Below are positions 35,244 to 46,869 of a stretch of DNA of 64,000 nt, piece by piece (the stretch's first letter is position 1; each line of letters opens with the position of its first letter). Under the pieces are notes generated by a model that was not told the DNA's origin, did no database searches, and saw only the letters and a program-made list of their open reading frames with translations. Source of the DNA: Ahaetulla prasina (Eukaryota > Chordata > Lepidosauria > Squamata > Colubridae); assembly GCF_028640845.1 (NCBI RefSeq), contig NC_080542.1, positions 64,121,064-64,185,063 on the forward strand, given 5' to 3'. The position numbers were made by a program, and so were the translations under genes.

Positions 35244-35752
35244 TGTTGTGTCTGCGCCCCCTGAGCCGGCCCTTCTGCCAGAAAGTGACTTGGAGCCATC
35301 AGGACTTACCTTGGAAGCACCGGTTTCCCTGGCTCAGCTCCAGGAGCCAGAGGCAGGCCAGGTGGAAGAAATAACGAGGCCTCCATCCCCTGATTCTTTC
35401 CCTCCCCCAGGCCACGCCTTCAGACCCAGCTGACCGCAATCAGGCTTGGTTGGACCCTAGGTTTCATAGGCAGGAGAAGAGGGAACAACAGAAGCAGGGG
35501 TGGGGCAGGCCTAGGAAGTGCTGAGTCATGGAGCCACATCTCACAGGATATAAAAGACAGCGAGAGCTGCTGTGTCTCTTTGTAACAGCAAATCCATTGA
35601 ATAACTAAGAGCTGAAGTTTGTTCCTGGGTGATTCACCAGCATCATGGAAGATAGCGGAGGCTCTTGGCAGACGCTGGCTATTCTGCCGACAGAGTTGAT
35701 AGTGCCGGCTAATTAAGCCATCACTCGGACAAAGGCTTAGGAGGACAGAACA
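35244..35752 (+). mobile_element. Solo LTR (gypsy/ERV-like), nested in a hAT element
   Basis: It begins TGTTGTGTCTGCGCC and ends GGAGGACAGAACA (TG...CA). The 5-bp flanks TGGCT (35239-35243) and TGGCA (35753-35757) fit a target duplication with one change. Inside are a TATA-like box GGATATAAAAGACAGCGAG (about 35548) and a GC-rich upstream half. No internal retrotransposon sequence or second LTR adjoins it, so recombination has left a single LTR. The open frames 35176-35433 and 35758-35420 lie in it and are not genes. Confidence 0.75.
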
Positions 35753-38385
35753 TGGCACCTTTTTGCATGCACTGCACGTGTGTGCGCACGCACCTCACAT
35801 TTGGTGCGTGGTACGCACTGCACATGTGCACATGCAGCACGTGTTTGGCGCACACTACACGTGCGTAGCCACCGAACTGGTAGTAAACTGGTTCAGATTT
35901 CATTACTGCCCGGCATATGTAATAACAATATTCTGACTGATAAACCGCAGATATGATCTTTTAAATGATTCTGCTAGTTTACCTTTTTAACCAATTATCC
36001 CCTGGAGTTAAATTTAAAATAAAAAGTTGATATGGCATCACCTCTTTATTTCTTTCAATTCTTAATCCACTCAAGGGACACTTGGAAAGTGGAAGGAGTA
36101 AGGAGTAAAAGAAGAAGAGCAGCTTGATAAATATTGCAGGTGTAATAGCACTATTATTTCTTAAAATATAAGGTTAACAAAAACTGTTTTATTAAAAAAA
36201 ATAATTATTGTACACTTTCTTATAGAAACAGCTAACTATCTCCCCAAACTCTCTAAATTTAAAATAATTAAATTTTGATCCTAGCTACAGTCTGCTTTAG
36301 CATCTGCATCCACCTTTTATACCATCACTTTTACTAGTTTCTAATATTAGCTGCTTTTCTTACTTTCATTTGTCAAGAAACTCCAATTCTTTAGTTTTAT
36401 TCTCTAAATGCAATGACAAATGAAGATTATAGTGCTATGGTTTCTGAAAAATACAGAGAATATATGAAATTCACTTCGCTTTTGTGGGCCTTAAAGAAAT
36501 CTTCAAAACTTCCCTCTCCAAAACTAATTCTAACATTTGAAAAGCAAAAAGGGAACAAATTGGAGCATAGCAAAATTATTACTTTAAAACTGAGTAATGA
36601 AAATCATGCAAAGTAAGTTTTAAAGAGTTTTTAAGATGCTTTTAAGGTGAGAAACACATACATTTTTATTTTCATTCAGTTCCATTCTGCTGGCTGGTAC
36701 AATGCTGGATACTTTGAACTTTTTGTTATTTAACTACTCTGCTCTTTGTTTTTCTTCTTCTACCCTTTTTTTGCAACAACTTAGAATTTATCTATATTTT
36801 TATACTGTAAAATAGGATGAACAAATATTGTTTTATTTAATTAATACAGGAATATCCACTCAGAGCACACAAATTAACTTCTGAAATGCTTTTTTGTAAT
36901 TCTAATATTTGTTCCACCAAATTTCAGTAGCAAGCCACAAAGAAGTAAAAATGCAATTTTGATTATTGTGCTAAATCAACTAAAATTCAATAAAAAGGGA
37001 ATAAAAAACCCTGACATTTACAGAAGGATGGAAGGAAGATCAATTCCTGATGCCTTAATGGATACCAAATGCCAGAGATACAGTCAAGCATATGATATGC
37101 ATCCTTAATCAGCAATTATTGATTTAAAGTCCCAAATGTGGCAAAAGCAGGACACGTAAAGTCCTTAAGAGTTAATGTTTCGATTGCTCAATTGTATCTC
37201 CAGCAGCAAGGCAATTATGTACATATAATTATAAATCATTATAAGATGTTCAGTATACACCACCTACAATTTGTTGTGTTAAGATAAAAAGAAAACCAAT
37301 TTCACATTATAGAATATAATTTTCCACTGATTTTCCAGAGTAAAGCATCAAAGCTCATCATTTGAGAGGTCATATAATTTATTAATGTCAATGTCATCAT
37401 CTTCTTTGACTATAAACAAAAATACCGATTTAGAAGCCACAATTAATTCTTCCCAAGCCTCATTTTATTGTGAAATTTTAGAGGCAGAAATAAAATCAAA
37501 ATTAAGCATCCTAAAGAATAAGTGCAAAAAACCCACCTACCTCAATATACCATAAGAAGTTTTTAAAATAATCATGCAAAATCAAAGTAAGATCCAGTAT
37601 AACCAACTTCCACACCAAACATTTAATCAGTATTTTAAATATGAAATTATCCAAGAATGTAAGCTTTTCCTGCATTAAAGAATCAGATTTATGTTTGCAA
37701 TATATTTCCCAAAGAGATATATTGTTAAGTATAACTAATAAGAAATTACAGAGAATGTGATTTCCTAATATATTTTCGTGGAGAGTCTAGTTAATGAAAA
37801 ACTAAATTATAAGCCCTGTTTCTGTTTCATATCTAATTTCTTAAGTGAATACAAACATCAACAAAATCCTATTTTGCTCATTTAGAACACAGACTGTGGT
37901 GGGATTCAGCCAATTCATACCAGTTCACCTGAACCGATTGTTAACTTTGTGTGCAATTTGGCGAAACTGGCTGAATTACCATGTCCAGCCCTACCTCATG
38001 GTTCTCCCCTCCCCTCCCAGCCACTCCATGCTTCACCCGTCCTCTCCTGAGGCCATTTTGGCACCTCGGTGCTCCTCTAGCTGGCCCCCAGACCCCCTGC
38101 AAGCAAGCAACATCGATGCAGCAAAACCCCAAGGCAGCTCTGACAAGGCACTCAGAATGAAATGCTGGAGCTACTAAACAGGTGGCCAAGCTAAGTGCCT
38201 AAAGGACCGCATCCATCATTGGGAGTCCAGGCACCTCAGCAGATGGCGAGCAAGGCCTTGGCTAGGCTACTTGGCAGACAACAGTGGTTGATCTAGTGCC
38301 TGGAGGTAGCTCTGCCCTAAGGAGACTAGGGGCATCATTGGTGCTCCTGCGAAGAGAGACTCAGTCGCAGTCCCCATGTAGCACC

Positions 38386-38671
38386 ATGATCCACAAACTG
38401 CTGCTGGCACTGCACAGCTACCCGGGTCAGCGCTTTGTGGGTGGTGGCTTACAGGTGAGTGTAGTGATAAGGCAAAGGGGAGTGGGGGGTGGCCTCCCTC
38501 CCTCTTCAGGCCTGGTCCAGCACCCTACCTCCTCCTCCTCTCCTGAAGGTATCCCCAGACCTGCCACCTTTCCTGCATCCAAACAAGGCCACCCTCCTGG
38601 TCCACATCTGTCACCTGTGCATGCTCTATGTCCACCTGCAGAAGTTCATCAAGCACTTTGCCGAGCACACC
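38386..38671 (+). pseudogene. TUBGCP4-like fragment: two exon-like blocks with an intron-like gap
   Basis: Block 1 (38386-38454) encodes MIHKLLLALHSYPG...GGLQ and stops at a perfect donor CAG|GTGAGT. Block 2 (38549-38671) follows the pyrimidine-rich CTCCTCCTCCTCTCCTGAAG and encodes VSPDLPPFLHPN, then continues through LYVHLQKFIKHFAEHT. Gamma-tubulin complex component 4, a microtubule-nucleation protein, begins MIHELLLAL.GYPG...GLQ|VSQDFPFLHP, so the start codon, order and junction agree. The gap is 94 bp. Nothing after about 38671 resembles the protein, and the frame ends at 38764. It is a fragment, not a gene. The match was made by eye over some 60 codons and includes gaps. Confidence 0.55.
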
Positions 38672-39256
38672 CTGCTGCTCCTGCTGCTGCTGCTGGTGCC
38701 ATCCAACGCCCTCCCACAGGTGTGCTCTTCCAACGCCAATGTGGTGGACTGTGGCACAGGGTGAGCCAAGAAACACACATAGAGAGAGAGAGATGCATGA
38801 GCGACTGGGCATGTGGCTGACAGTTGGATTCCAGCACCAGAGAGGGCAGGGAAGGGAAATGGATGGCTGCTACTGCCTTGCATTGTGGTCTTGGAGCAAG
38901 ATGGGAGTCTTCTTGTCATCTCTTCTCCCCCCCTCACCCGGCATGGCAGGAATTCCTGCCCCTCCCTTAGCCACCTACCTCCTTTATCGATGCAGTATGG
39001 GGGTGGCAAGTGGGGTGGGGTGGAGCAGGGGAGAAAGGGATTCCCAACTTCTGGGTTGATTGGCTTCTTCCTGGCTCTCTTTCTCTGCCTTTCAGCTTTG
39101 GCTGTCAAAGATGAGGTTTTTGTGGGAGAAGAGCTTATCCCATCCACCACTACCCAGATGCCCTTGCTTCTCCAAAGAATTTCTTAGCTTACCTGATTTC
39201 CATCACATTTCTCACCATTGTGTGCAGGGCAAAAAAATTTTGTGGGACTAAAAATA

Positions 39257-39330
39257 GTTCAATCAATCTATTCCAACTTCTCGTGAAAAAAAAAAAAATC
39301 TTTGTGAAGTTGGAATTGATTGATTGAACT
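39257..39330. repeat. Inverted repeat with A-run loop
   Basis: GTTCAATCAATCTATTCCAA (39257 onward) faces GAAGTTGGAATTGATTGATT (39306 onward), separated by an A-run. It lies inside the hAT-like element. Confidence 0.8.
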
Positions 39331-39462
39331 TTTTTTCTTTATTTCCACAAACTTGTTAACCTGCACAGGACAATGAGAAATTGTGATGGATCTGGAAATC
39401 AGGTAGGCAAAGAAATACTTGGGGTGAGTCTGGGTGATGGTGGGTGGACAAGCTCCACAGCA

Positions 39463-39600
39463 CTGCACTGCAATGGAGAAATGGGCAATGGAGTGGCCAG
39501 CGCAAAGGAAGGAGGAGGCCATTTTACCTCTTTCTCTGTTCCTCCTCCTTCCCTTGTGCTGGCCGCTCCATTTCCCATTTCTCCATTGCAGCACAGCAGG
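39463..39600. repeat. Long inverted repeat inside the hAT-like element
   Basis: ACTGCAATGGAGAAATGGGC...GGCCAGCGCAAAGGAAGGAG in the left arm faces CCTTCCCTTGTGCTGGCCGC...CATTTCTCCATTGCAGCAC in the right arm, with small gaps. Confidence 0.85.
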
Positions 39601-39632
39601 CAGGATCCACTTTGATAGTGTGTGGGAGGTGT

Positions 39633-39772
39633 AATTTAACAACCTGTTCACTTGGGGTCAGGTTGACTATCATGGGAGGCTTGTCCCACATGTGCAGCAG
39701 AGGTGGAGGACGGAGAGAGGCCATGCCTCCCACGATGGCCAATCTGACCCTGGGAGAACTGGTTGTTAAATT
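39633..39772. repeat. Long inverted repeat at the right end of the hAT-like element
   Basis: AATTTAACAACCTGTTCACT...CATGGGAGGC on the left faces GCCTCCCACGATGG...GAACTGGTTGTTAAATT on the right. With the terminal TTGAATCCCACCATTG it may represent a smaller related MITE. Confidence 0.85.
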
Positions 39773-39796
39773 ATTTGAATCCCACCATTGAACATA

Positions 39797-40125
39797 GAAC
39801 ATAAAATAATAGCTTGGAAGGAGTCTCGGAGGTCCAATTATCTTTTCGAGCAGGGAACCCTATACGATTTCAGACAAATGGTTGTCCAATCTCCTTTTGA
39901 AAGTCTCCAGTGATGGAGTACCCATAATTTCTGAAGGCAAGCTAGTCCATTGGTTGATTGCTCTCATCATTAATTTATCCTTAATTCTATGTTGCTTCTC
40001 TCCTTGATTAGTTTCCCATCATTGTTTTATGTCTTTCCTTTTGGTGCTTTGGAAAATAGTTTGACCTCCTTGTCTTAGTAGGAGCCCCTCAAATATTGGA
40101 ACAGTGCTAACATGTCACATCAGTC
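39797..40125 (-). mobile_element. CR1/L3 (Snake1-type) LINE 3' end, minus strand
   Basis: Plus-strand words TTGGAAGGAGTCTCGGAGGT, GATGGAGTACCCATAATTTC, TTGATTAGTTTCCCATCATT and CCTTTTGGTGCTTTGGAAAA are the complement of the CR1 copies at 41.8 and 49.1 kb, in reverse order. The left edge ATAAAATAATAG is a decayed AATAG-type tail. No open frame. Confidence 0.8.
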
Positions 40126-40949
40126 CTTGGCTATGAAATGTAATGAGTATACAATGAATTATATGTGACATATCCATATTTTCTTCAAGGAATGTATAAT
40201 TTTGACATGGCCACTGTTGAATAGCTGATGAGATCATGGTACTTTCTGGCGATATGTGAACATCTGAAAACAATTTTACAAAAACCCTTTGCCAATCCAA
40301 ATGACCTTATGAGCTTTATCTATGCATATATTATAATGCTTAACTATTGTTTTACAGATAAATTCTCTTATGAAATTTATACACATAAAATTCCCTTGTG
40401 TGTTTAATTTCAAAAGATATTTTAAACTACAGCTTCTTATGATACAATGCTGACACTCTGTTCAAAACATATTTATCCAATAATAGATGTAAATTATGAT
40501 TGCATCCAGCCTAAATCTCTGTTTGAATTTACCTCTCACAGACTATAACAATCAGTCCTTAATAAATGTAAAACCATTTGATAATTCAATAGTATATTAA
40601 AATCTACACAACTGACATAAAATTAAATACTTATTTTTTGACATATAAAGTTATCTAACTTATAAACAATAATTCTATCGTTTATACAACTATACCCATA
40701 GCATGTAACATGCGAACTATATAGTCAAATTTGGGATAACAACTAATCCCTTTTCTAATTCAAATGCATAGGGGAAAAAACCCAGCTCTGTACAGCTCCA
40801 TGAAAGGAGTTGAGGAGACCCACACCTCATGGGGGCAAGCAACTCTTTACAAAGGGCAAGCACAACAACGAAGACATTCCTTTAAAGAGAGGACATGGAT
40901 GCCCAACCCTTTGGCTTAGTGGAATGGCAGAGGCAATGAGAGCAGGATT

Positions 40950-41185
40950 CTATAAGTGATAATCAGCACCTTAAATTATCACCGTGATCTTAGTGGGAGC
41001 CAATATTACATTAATGAACCATGCTGTAATCACTACCTCTGCAGCTGCCTTTTGAACTATCTGTAGCTTCTGGATTATCTTCAGTGGCAGCCCTCTATAG
41101 AGTGTGTTGCACAAGTTCCATCTGAGATGTGGATAAATCTTGAATGACTATAACCATGATGCAGCTCTGAACAGCTCAAGAAGTT
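40950..41185 (-). mobile_element. Old L2-like LINE fragment, minus strand
   Basis: GCTGCCTTTTGAACTATCTG, GGCAGCCCTCTATAGAGTGT and the following TTGCACAA parallel AGCTGCATTCTGGACTAACT, GGGGAGCCCCATGTAGAGAG and CATTACAA in the young L2-like copy at 51.72-51.80 kb. Similarity is interrupted by many changes. Confidence 0.6.
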
Positions 41186-41639
41186 CTCTTTAATATATCA
41201 TCCTTAGGAATGTGTAAAGTATTCCATTTCTTTAGGAGGTATGTTTTCATCTATTTTCACTTATAAATTAATTCTGTTCACTTTCTGAATTAATCCAATC
41301 ATTGTTTTTAAGCTATACAGCAGTTGGCTTTAAACTTTTAAAATATATTTTCTTTCAAAACATATTTATTGAATTAATTAATTAATTAACTTATTTATTT
41401 AAGTAAATTTCACCTCAAATTTGCATTAAGCACCTTTTTATATATCACTTTTTTGAGGGAAAATCTACTCTACATCCTTACTTTTGAGTTGTAGTTAAAA
41501 ATTTGTTCTTATCAGAATTTGAAAACTTGGATGACTCAAATATTTTCGAAAACATCCTTATACTTCCTTTCTCTTTTTACAATTATTTACCAATATTCTT
41601 TTATTTTTATAGCATACCCTACATTAACTGAGGGATAGA

Positions 41640-42185
41640 ATCAAGATTACATGAAGTGTTGATACTACTTATAACATCTTGGTAAGACCACACTTGCAAT
41701 AACTGCATCCAGTTTTGGTTACCACAATGAGAAAAAAAATGCTGAGACTCCAGAAAAAGTGGAGAGAAAAGCAACAAAGATGATTAGGGGTCTGGAGGCT
41801 AAAACATATAAAGAACGGTTGCTGGAATTGGGTATGTCTAGTTTAATGAAAAGAAGGACTAGAGGTGATATGATAGCAGTGTTCCAATATCTCAAGGGTT
41901 GCCACAAAGAAGAGGGAGTCAAGCTATCCGCCAAAGCACCTCACGGCAGGACAAGAAGCAATGGATGGAAACCAATTAAGGAGAGAAGCAACTTAGAACT
42001 AAGGAGAAATTTCCTGACAGTTAAAACAATTAATACTCCAACACTGGAAGCTTTTAAGAAGAGATTGGACAACCATTTGTCTGAAATGGTATAGGATTTA
42101 CTACCTGAGCAAAGGGTTGGACTAGAAGACTTCCAAGGTCCCTTCTAATTCTGTCAATCTATTCTATTCTATTCTATTCGATAGA
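41640..42185 (+). mobile_element. CR1/L3 (Snake1-type) LINE 3' end with (CTATT)n tail
   Basis: The open frame around 41759-42094 encodes a CR1-type C-terminal domain: ERKATKMIRGLEAKTYKERL, LLELGMSSLMKRRTRGDMIA, VFQYLKGCHK, then ELRRNFLTV and LEAFKKRLDNHL. It has lost the segment with KWNDLP seen at 49.3 kb. After the stop, the 3' UTR GGACTAGAAGACTTCCAAGG leads into a (CTATT)n microsatellite (about 42157-42185). CR1/L3 elements of advanced snakes are known to end in AATAG/ATAG repeats. The 5' part, including the reverse-transcriptase core, is truncated. Confidence 0.85.
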
Positions 42186-45100
42186 ATACAAGTTCAGAAC
42201 ATACAGCTAAAATATAGATGTTGGTTATCTATAACCTATGAACAGAAAATTTAAAAAATGCATTATGATAGACTCTAAAAAGAATATGTTTTTATAGAAC
42301 ATTCAATTTGCATAGTGATGAAGATTAATGTAATTACCAAGCAAAGTGAAAACTTCAGCAGAATGTTTTATAAAAAAAAAATACACAGAAGCATTTAGTA
42401 TTCTTTTAATTTGAACATGTAACTCATTTGAATTTATTTGCGAATACGTTCTAAAATGATTTTCAAGTGACTTCTTGAATGTATGGGACAGACTTGTATG
42501 AATCCTGACTTTTAAATAATTGTTTTTAATTTGATTTACTAATGTCATAAATTGTATGTTTTTCAAAGCTATAAGGAGGCAAGAAAAATCTGTATTCTTT
42601 TTAAAAAAAAATTATAATATACACTTCAGCAACTAATGTTACATTGTGATAGCATAGTCAACAAAACAGGTTATTAACATTCTGGCAATTTGTCCTATCC
42701 AGACCAATATATTCTCTGGAATGAACTGCAATGGCTACCTCAATCTCATTCTAATGTTGGATCACATCACTACTGCAAAATTAATCTTAAGTTATTTATT
42801 AGGCTAATGTAGATATCTAGGTTTTATACTAATTCTTCACTATGTATAATTTATAGAGCATAGCAAATACGCCAAATTAATCCAGGCATATTTTTTAAAA
42901 AATTCCTTATCAACTTACTAAATTCTAAATACAGACAAATATGCTACAATTTATGAGAATGGCATAGTAAAATATTAATAAATTGCATTTGAAGTGCCAT
43001 TAAGTATTCCCTTTTATTTGAACACAAATTGTCCATGTATCTTGAAAGTCTAGATTATAATATTTTTGTCTAGTACGCTGCTATTCAAACAGTGAGATGA
43101 AGACATAGTTTTAATTAGGACTTTGCCGCATGGCAGGCCTAAGCAGTTTGTTACTTATGCTGAAACTAGCTAGAAATGGACGGACTGTTTTTTATTCTGC
43201 AGACTGAGCCACATTTCTAATCGATATTTTCCTATCCAGTATGTTCATCAGTGAACCAGTAGAAGAGAAATAAAAAATATTTTTGCCATTCTGCCTATTA
43301 TTTGGGCTAGAATGAGAAATTAGTCAAATTAAGAAATAAAAGATCCAACTGCAAATAATTGAAACAAACAAAAACTTTCAGCCGTAGTCTATCAGTGTGG
43401 AATAAAATATCCAGTGGCTTATCTGTCCTCTGATTACCGGTAGCTATCACTTGCACTATAAGTGATAGCCTAATCAAAATCTATGTATGCATAAAGGATT
43501 TTTCAAATCATTCCATATAGATGATATAGAAACCTAAGGCAGAGCAATCTGGAGGCTTTGCCTGAGCATGTTCCTCTCCTCAAGTACAGGCACTCTAAAA
43601 AGGGCTATGGAAAGAATTGGTTGGTAATCAATGGTGAAGGGTACATTGGCAGTTCCATAAGAGACTCATAGGAGCACATTTATTGTCTAAATTAACTTAA
43701 AATATAGCAGAAGAACTGCTTGGCAAATCTCCTGGTATAACAAGGTAGAAGACACTATTTTTGAAATTGAAAGGGGTGGGGGGGAAATCCTCACAGGCTT
43801 CCTCTATAGCAGGATAAACATGAGTTGAGGCTGACTTCAACCTTGCAGTTCCTCCCAGTAACAGTGCTGAAGAATCACCTGCTTCTAGTTAGTGGTTTGT
43901 GCAAAAAGTCCTTGGGACAGATCCACTGAAAAAAAGCTCACTGGATACATTCTTAGCAAGACTAAGTCTAGATTAAACTTCTAGAGTAATTCATTTGTTT
44001 ATCACTTAATTTGACCAAGTCACAATCTAGAAAATGAAGTTACAATGTTCAGGAAGAACGGCATTATGTCGTGATTTTGGATATTTTCATTTATATTCTA
44101 TTACAGAAATTCTTGTTCTGTAAAATAAGCAAAGACATCTCTTTGCATTTTGTATGTTTAATATTTTTCAAAATACATTTTTCAGGTCTGAAAGGTATTT
44201 TATTTGAGATTTCAGCTTGTTCAAATATACTATAAAAACATCATCATATAGTCCATGAAGTATGTGGGCTTTGAAAAAATATAATTTATATTACAGTTTA
44301 AAACTCATTTGTACTGTCTTCAGTATATAATCATTTCCTTAACTGAACCATGATGTTTGGAAACCAATCCCACCTGAAAAAAAAAAAAAAATTTCCATAG
44401 TTGTATAGTTAAGCTGATGACAAAATAATGGGTACCATTTTTAGAGCCAGCTTTTGAGTTTTGGGCTAGTTGACTATTGGAAACAATTATTGGTCTAGTC
44501 TTCAATCTAATCTTCTAGAAATGTTATCTATTCCACTGTGTGGCAACAGAGAAATGATCATGTCAGATTTTTCTCTAAACAGAGAACACTGAAAAATATG
44601 TTCATATCATCAGTCAATGAAGTTGCAAATATAAATGTGCCATTTATAAATACTTTTACAAGGAAATTAATGGAGGCAAAAGTTTAACTCTTCTAGCAAT
44701 ACTTCCACTTTTGACACAGATGCCAGAAAAAGATAATGAAATAAAAATAAATTGTATAATGTAATGATTACTTTTGAAAATACATCCTTTTTAAAATGCA
44801 GAATTAAATGATTTATATCTTACATATTATGTTTTTTTCTTATTGTTAAAAATCTTATTTTGTCATTTTCCTGAAATACTAGAGAGAATTCTGGTATTAC
44901 TCAAAATCTTCTAAACATTATTTGGGCCACAGAAAACAAAACGTTGTAGCAATTTTCATACAATATCTTTTAATACACATAGCACAAGCATATGTTCATG
45001 ACTTCTGAACCTGGAATTCATTTGACCTAGATATTCAACTCCAATTCTAGTTTTGTGTTGTTTAAGATTCATTGTCGATTTCCTAGAATTATTCTTTCTA

Positions 45101-45666
45101 AGTGGGGGTGGGGGGAAGTAAATGATTTCTTAACTCCCTTAACTCTGCAATTACAGATGCTGAGCTTTTTAGCTGAAAAGTTAGAGGATAGCGATAGAGA
45201 GATAGACACATAGAGGACTCCATGGAAATTTCATTGCTGGGTTATATGTATTATTGCCTCTGCTGTTGTTAGAACTTCCCTTCCCTTACCTCTTATGGCA
45301 GTCAAGCAAACCTCTGACAAAAATGAAACTGATTTCTGATTCCATTGCAACACACAACTTTATGCATGGTTTTTTGATAAATGGATTTCTCTTTAATTAA
45401 TTTTAATCATACAGTAATGAAGAAATAGATCTAGAAGAAATGGTAAGCAAGAACACCTAGAAGACTGCTTAGATGATCAGAAAACAGTATTTGAGTCCTT
45501 GTGAAAGATACATTTCACATGAAAAGATACATTACATGAAAAACATTTTGCTTCACATCTTCATGATCAAAAGAAAATAACTACATACCTCAAAATAGCA
45601 CCATCAGCTTCAATAATCCAAGACTACAGTTTAAATAAAACTGAAGCTCCGTAAAAGTAAATAACA

Positions 45667-45893
45667 ATAGCAATGGGACTTAAGACTTATATATCACTTC
45701 ACAGTGCTTTACATCCCCCTCTAAGTGCTTTACAGAGCCAGCATATTGCCCTCAACAATCTGGGTCCTCATTTTACCAATCTCAGACGGATGGAAGGCTG
45801 AGTCAACCTTGAGCCACTCAGAATTGGAGTGACCAGTGAGTTAGCCCTGCAATACTGCATTCTAATCACTGTGCCACCACGGCCACCACGGCT
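45667..45893 (-). repeat. tRNA-derived SINE, minus strand, with a different 3' tail
   Basis: On the minus strand the head is GTGGTGGCACAGTGATTAGA. The body is AAGGTTGACTCAGCCTTCCA and GGTAAAATGAGGACCCAGAT, the same body as the SINE at 25.9 kb. The tail differs: CTCTGTAAAGCACTTAGAGG, then AAAGCACTGTGAAGTGATAT and ATAAGTCTTAAG. So one SINE body is seen with two 3' ends in this window. Confidence 0.8.
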
Positions 45894-46868
45894 CTTACAC
45901 TCAAATGCTCTTGAAAGTATTTTCTGAGTTTTTTTGTTGCTAACTAGTTGTCATCAGTTATTGATGACACAACTGCCACCCACTCCTGTCCTCAATTTTT
46001 TCTTGCTTTCCAACACATTTAAATTTTAATTAAGGCATGATTGAATCAAATGGTGAAATATATGATTTAGTTGAAAATATGTGAGAAGTCTATTGATATG
46101 AAATCAGTGTTTCTTTTTTTAAAAAAGCTCTAAAATTATGTAGAATGTTCCTGAATCAAAACAAATAGACTAGATACCACACATTTCTGATTATATAAGG
46201 AATGAACCCTTGAGTGTCAAAGTAAGGCCTTAACTCTACTCTCCAATGGCTCTTCCTTAATTTCCCTATTGAATATAAAGGGAACAAGAGTCCCTTCAAC
46301 TCAGCTGACAATTTTAAATGTTAGATGTTATTTGACATTGCAGTAATTAGAAAACTGAACAAGGAAGAAATGGAATCAAAGAACTGCTCTCTTGGGGCAA
46401 GAAAATGACAAGTCATCGGAGAGACTTTAAGAGAAAAAAAGCTCATAGCAGAGAACAAAGAATGATAAGGTCAGCACAAGAGGCATTTTAGTAATGTACC
46501 ACTGAGAGACATTCAACTCCCAAAGTTCTCTTTGGCTTCTTTAAGTCAGTAGTCAATAAAAGCAATGTTGAATCAGCTTACTTGGTAGTTATTGTCTCTT
46601 GTGAACTATTATCTATGTTAAAAGAGGAAAGAATTTAAATTTGTGTTTTATCAACATCTCAGAAGAGCTCATATGTGTCTACTAGAACTTTAGCTCAAGT
46701 GCAATCAATTCTAATTTATTGACCTTTCTGCAACCTGAAAACAACTGGACAAAGAGATTTCCTTCTCTCACTCTATTGGCTATATGCGTATCTGTGTGAG
46801 TCTGTATACACATGCACAAAGAGACTCAATTTATATGTGTATGTGCACATATATGTATAAGTGTGTGT

Positions 46869-46869
46869 A

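Larger units (their letters stand above)
34607..35908 (+). mobile_element. hAT-type element with large internal foldback and nested solo LTR
   Basis: The left end CATGGGTGAAATG and the right end read in reverse CAGTAATGAAATC form a worn terminal repeat. Subterminal CCAGTTCGGACC (left) and CGAACTGGTAGTAAACTGG (right) agree with it. The flanking octamers CCTGGCAA (34599-34606) and CCCGGCAT (35909-35916) match at 6 of 8 positions, fitting a hAT target duplication. The interior has an inverted repeat: AAGGAAGGTAAGTAGAATAG (about 34808) faces its complement just before 35243. Several alternating CTTTTTTTACTTTTAAAGCA-type units lie between. A 509-bp LTR is inserted at 35244-35752. No transposase is visible. 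Confidence 0.65.
37894..39790 (+). mobile_element. Long non-autonomous hAT-like element carrying a host-gene-like fragment
   Basis: The left end is CTGTGGTGGGATTCAGCC; the right end in reverse is CAATGGTGGGATTCAAAT, a shared TGGTGGGATTCA core. The flanking octamers AACACAGA (37886-37893) and AACATAGA (39791-39798) differ at one base, as expected of an old hAT target duplication. The interior is GC-rich relative to the intron, shows three foldbacks in its right third, and holds a TUBGCP4-like segment at 38386-38671. The many overlapping open frames here (37845-39802, both strands, up to 178 codons) reflect high GC rather than genes; none shows a transposase motif. It could instead be two adjacent elements, since 39633-39790 alone is nearly palindromic. 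Confidence 0.65.

Noticed and set aside
35176..35433. Open frame with a proline- and glutamate-rich protein-like composition
   Set aside because: It starts in the hAT element and runs into the solo LTR; the composition is that of the GC-rich LTR upstream half.
38284..39150. Overlapping open frames of 95-178 codons on both strands
   Set aside because: They lie in a GC-rich, foldback-rich transposon. Apart from the short TUBGCP4-like blocks they show no domain, and frames on both strands at once are typical of high GC.
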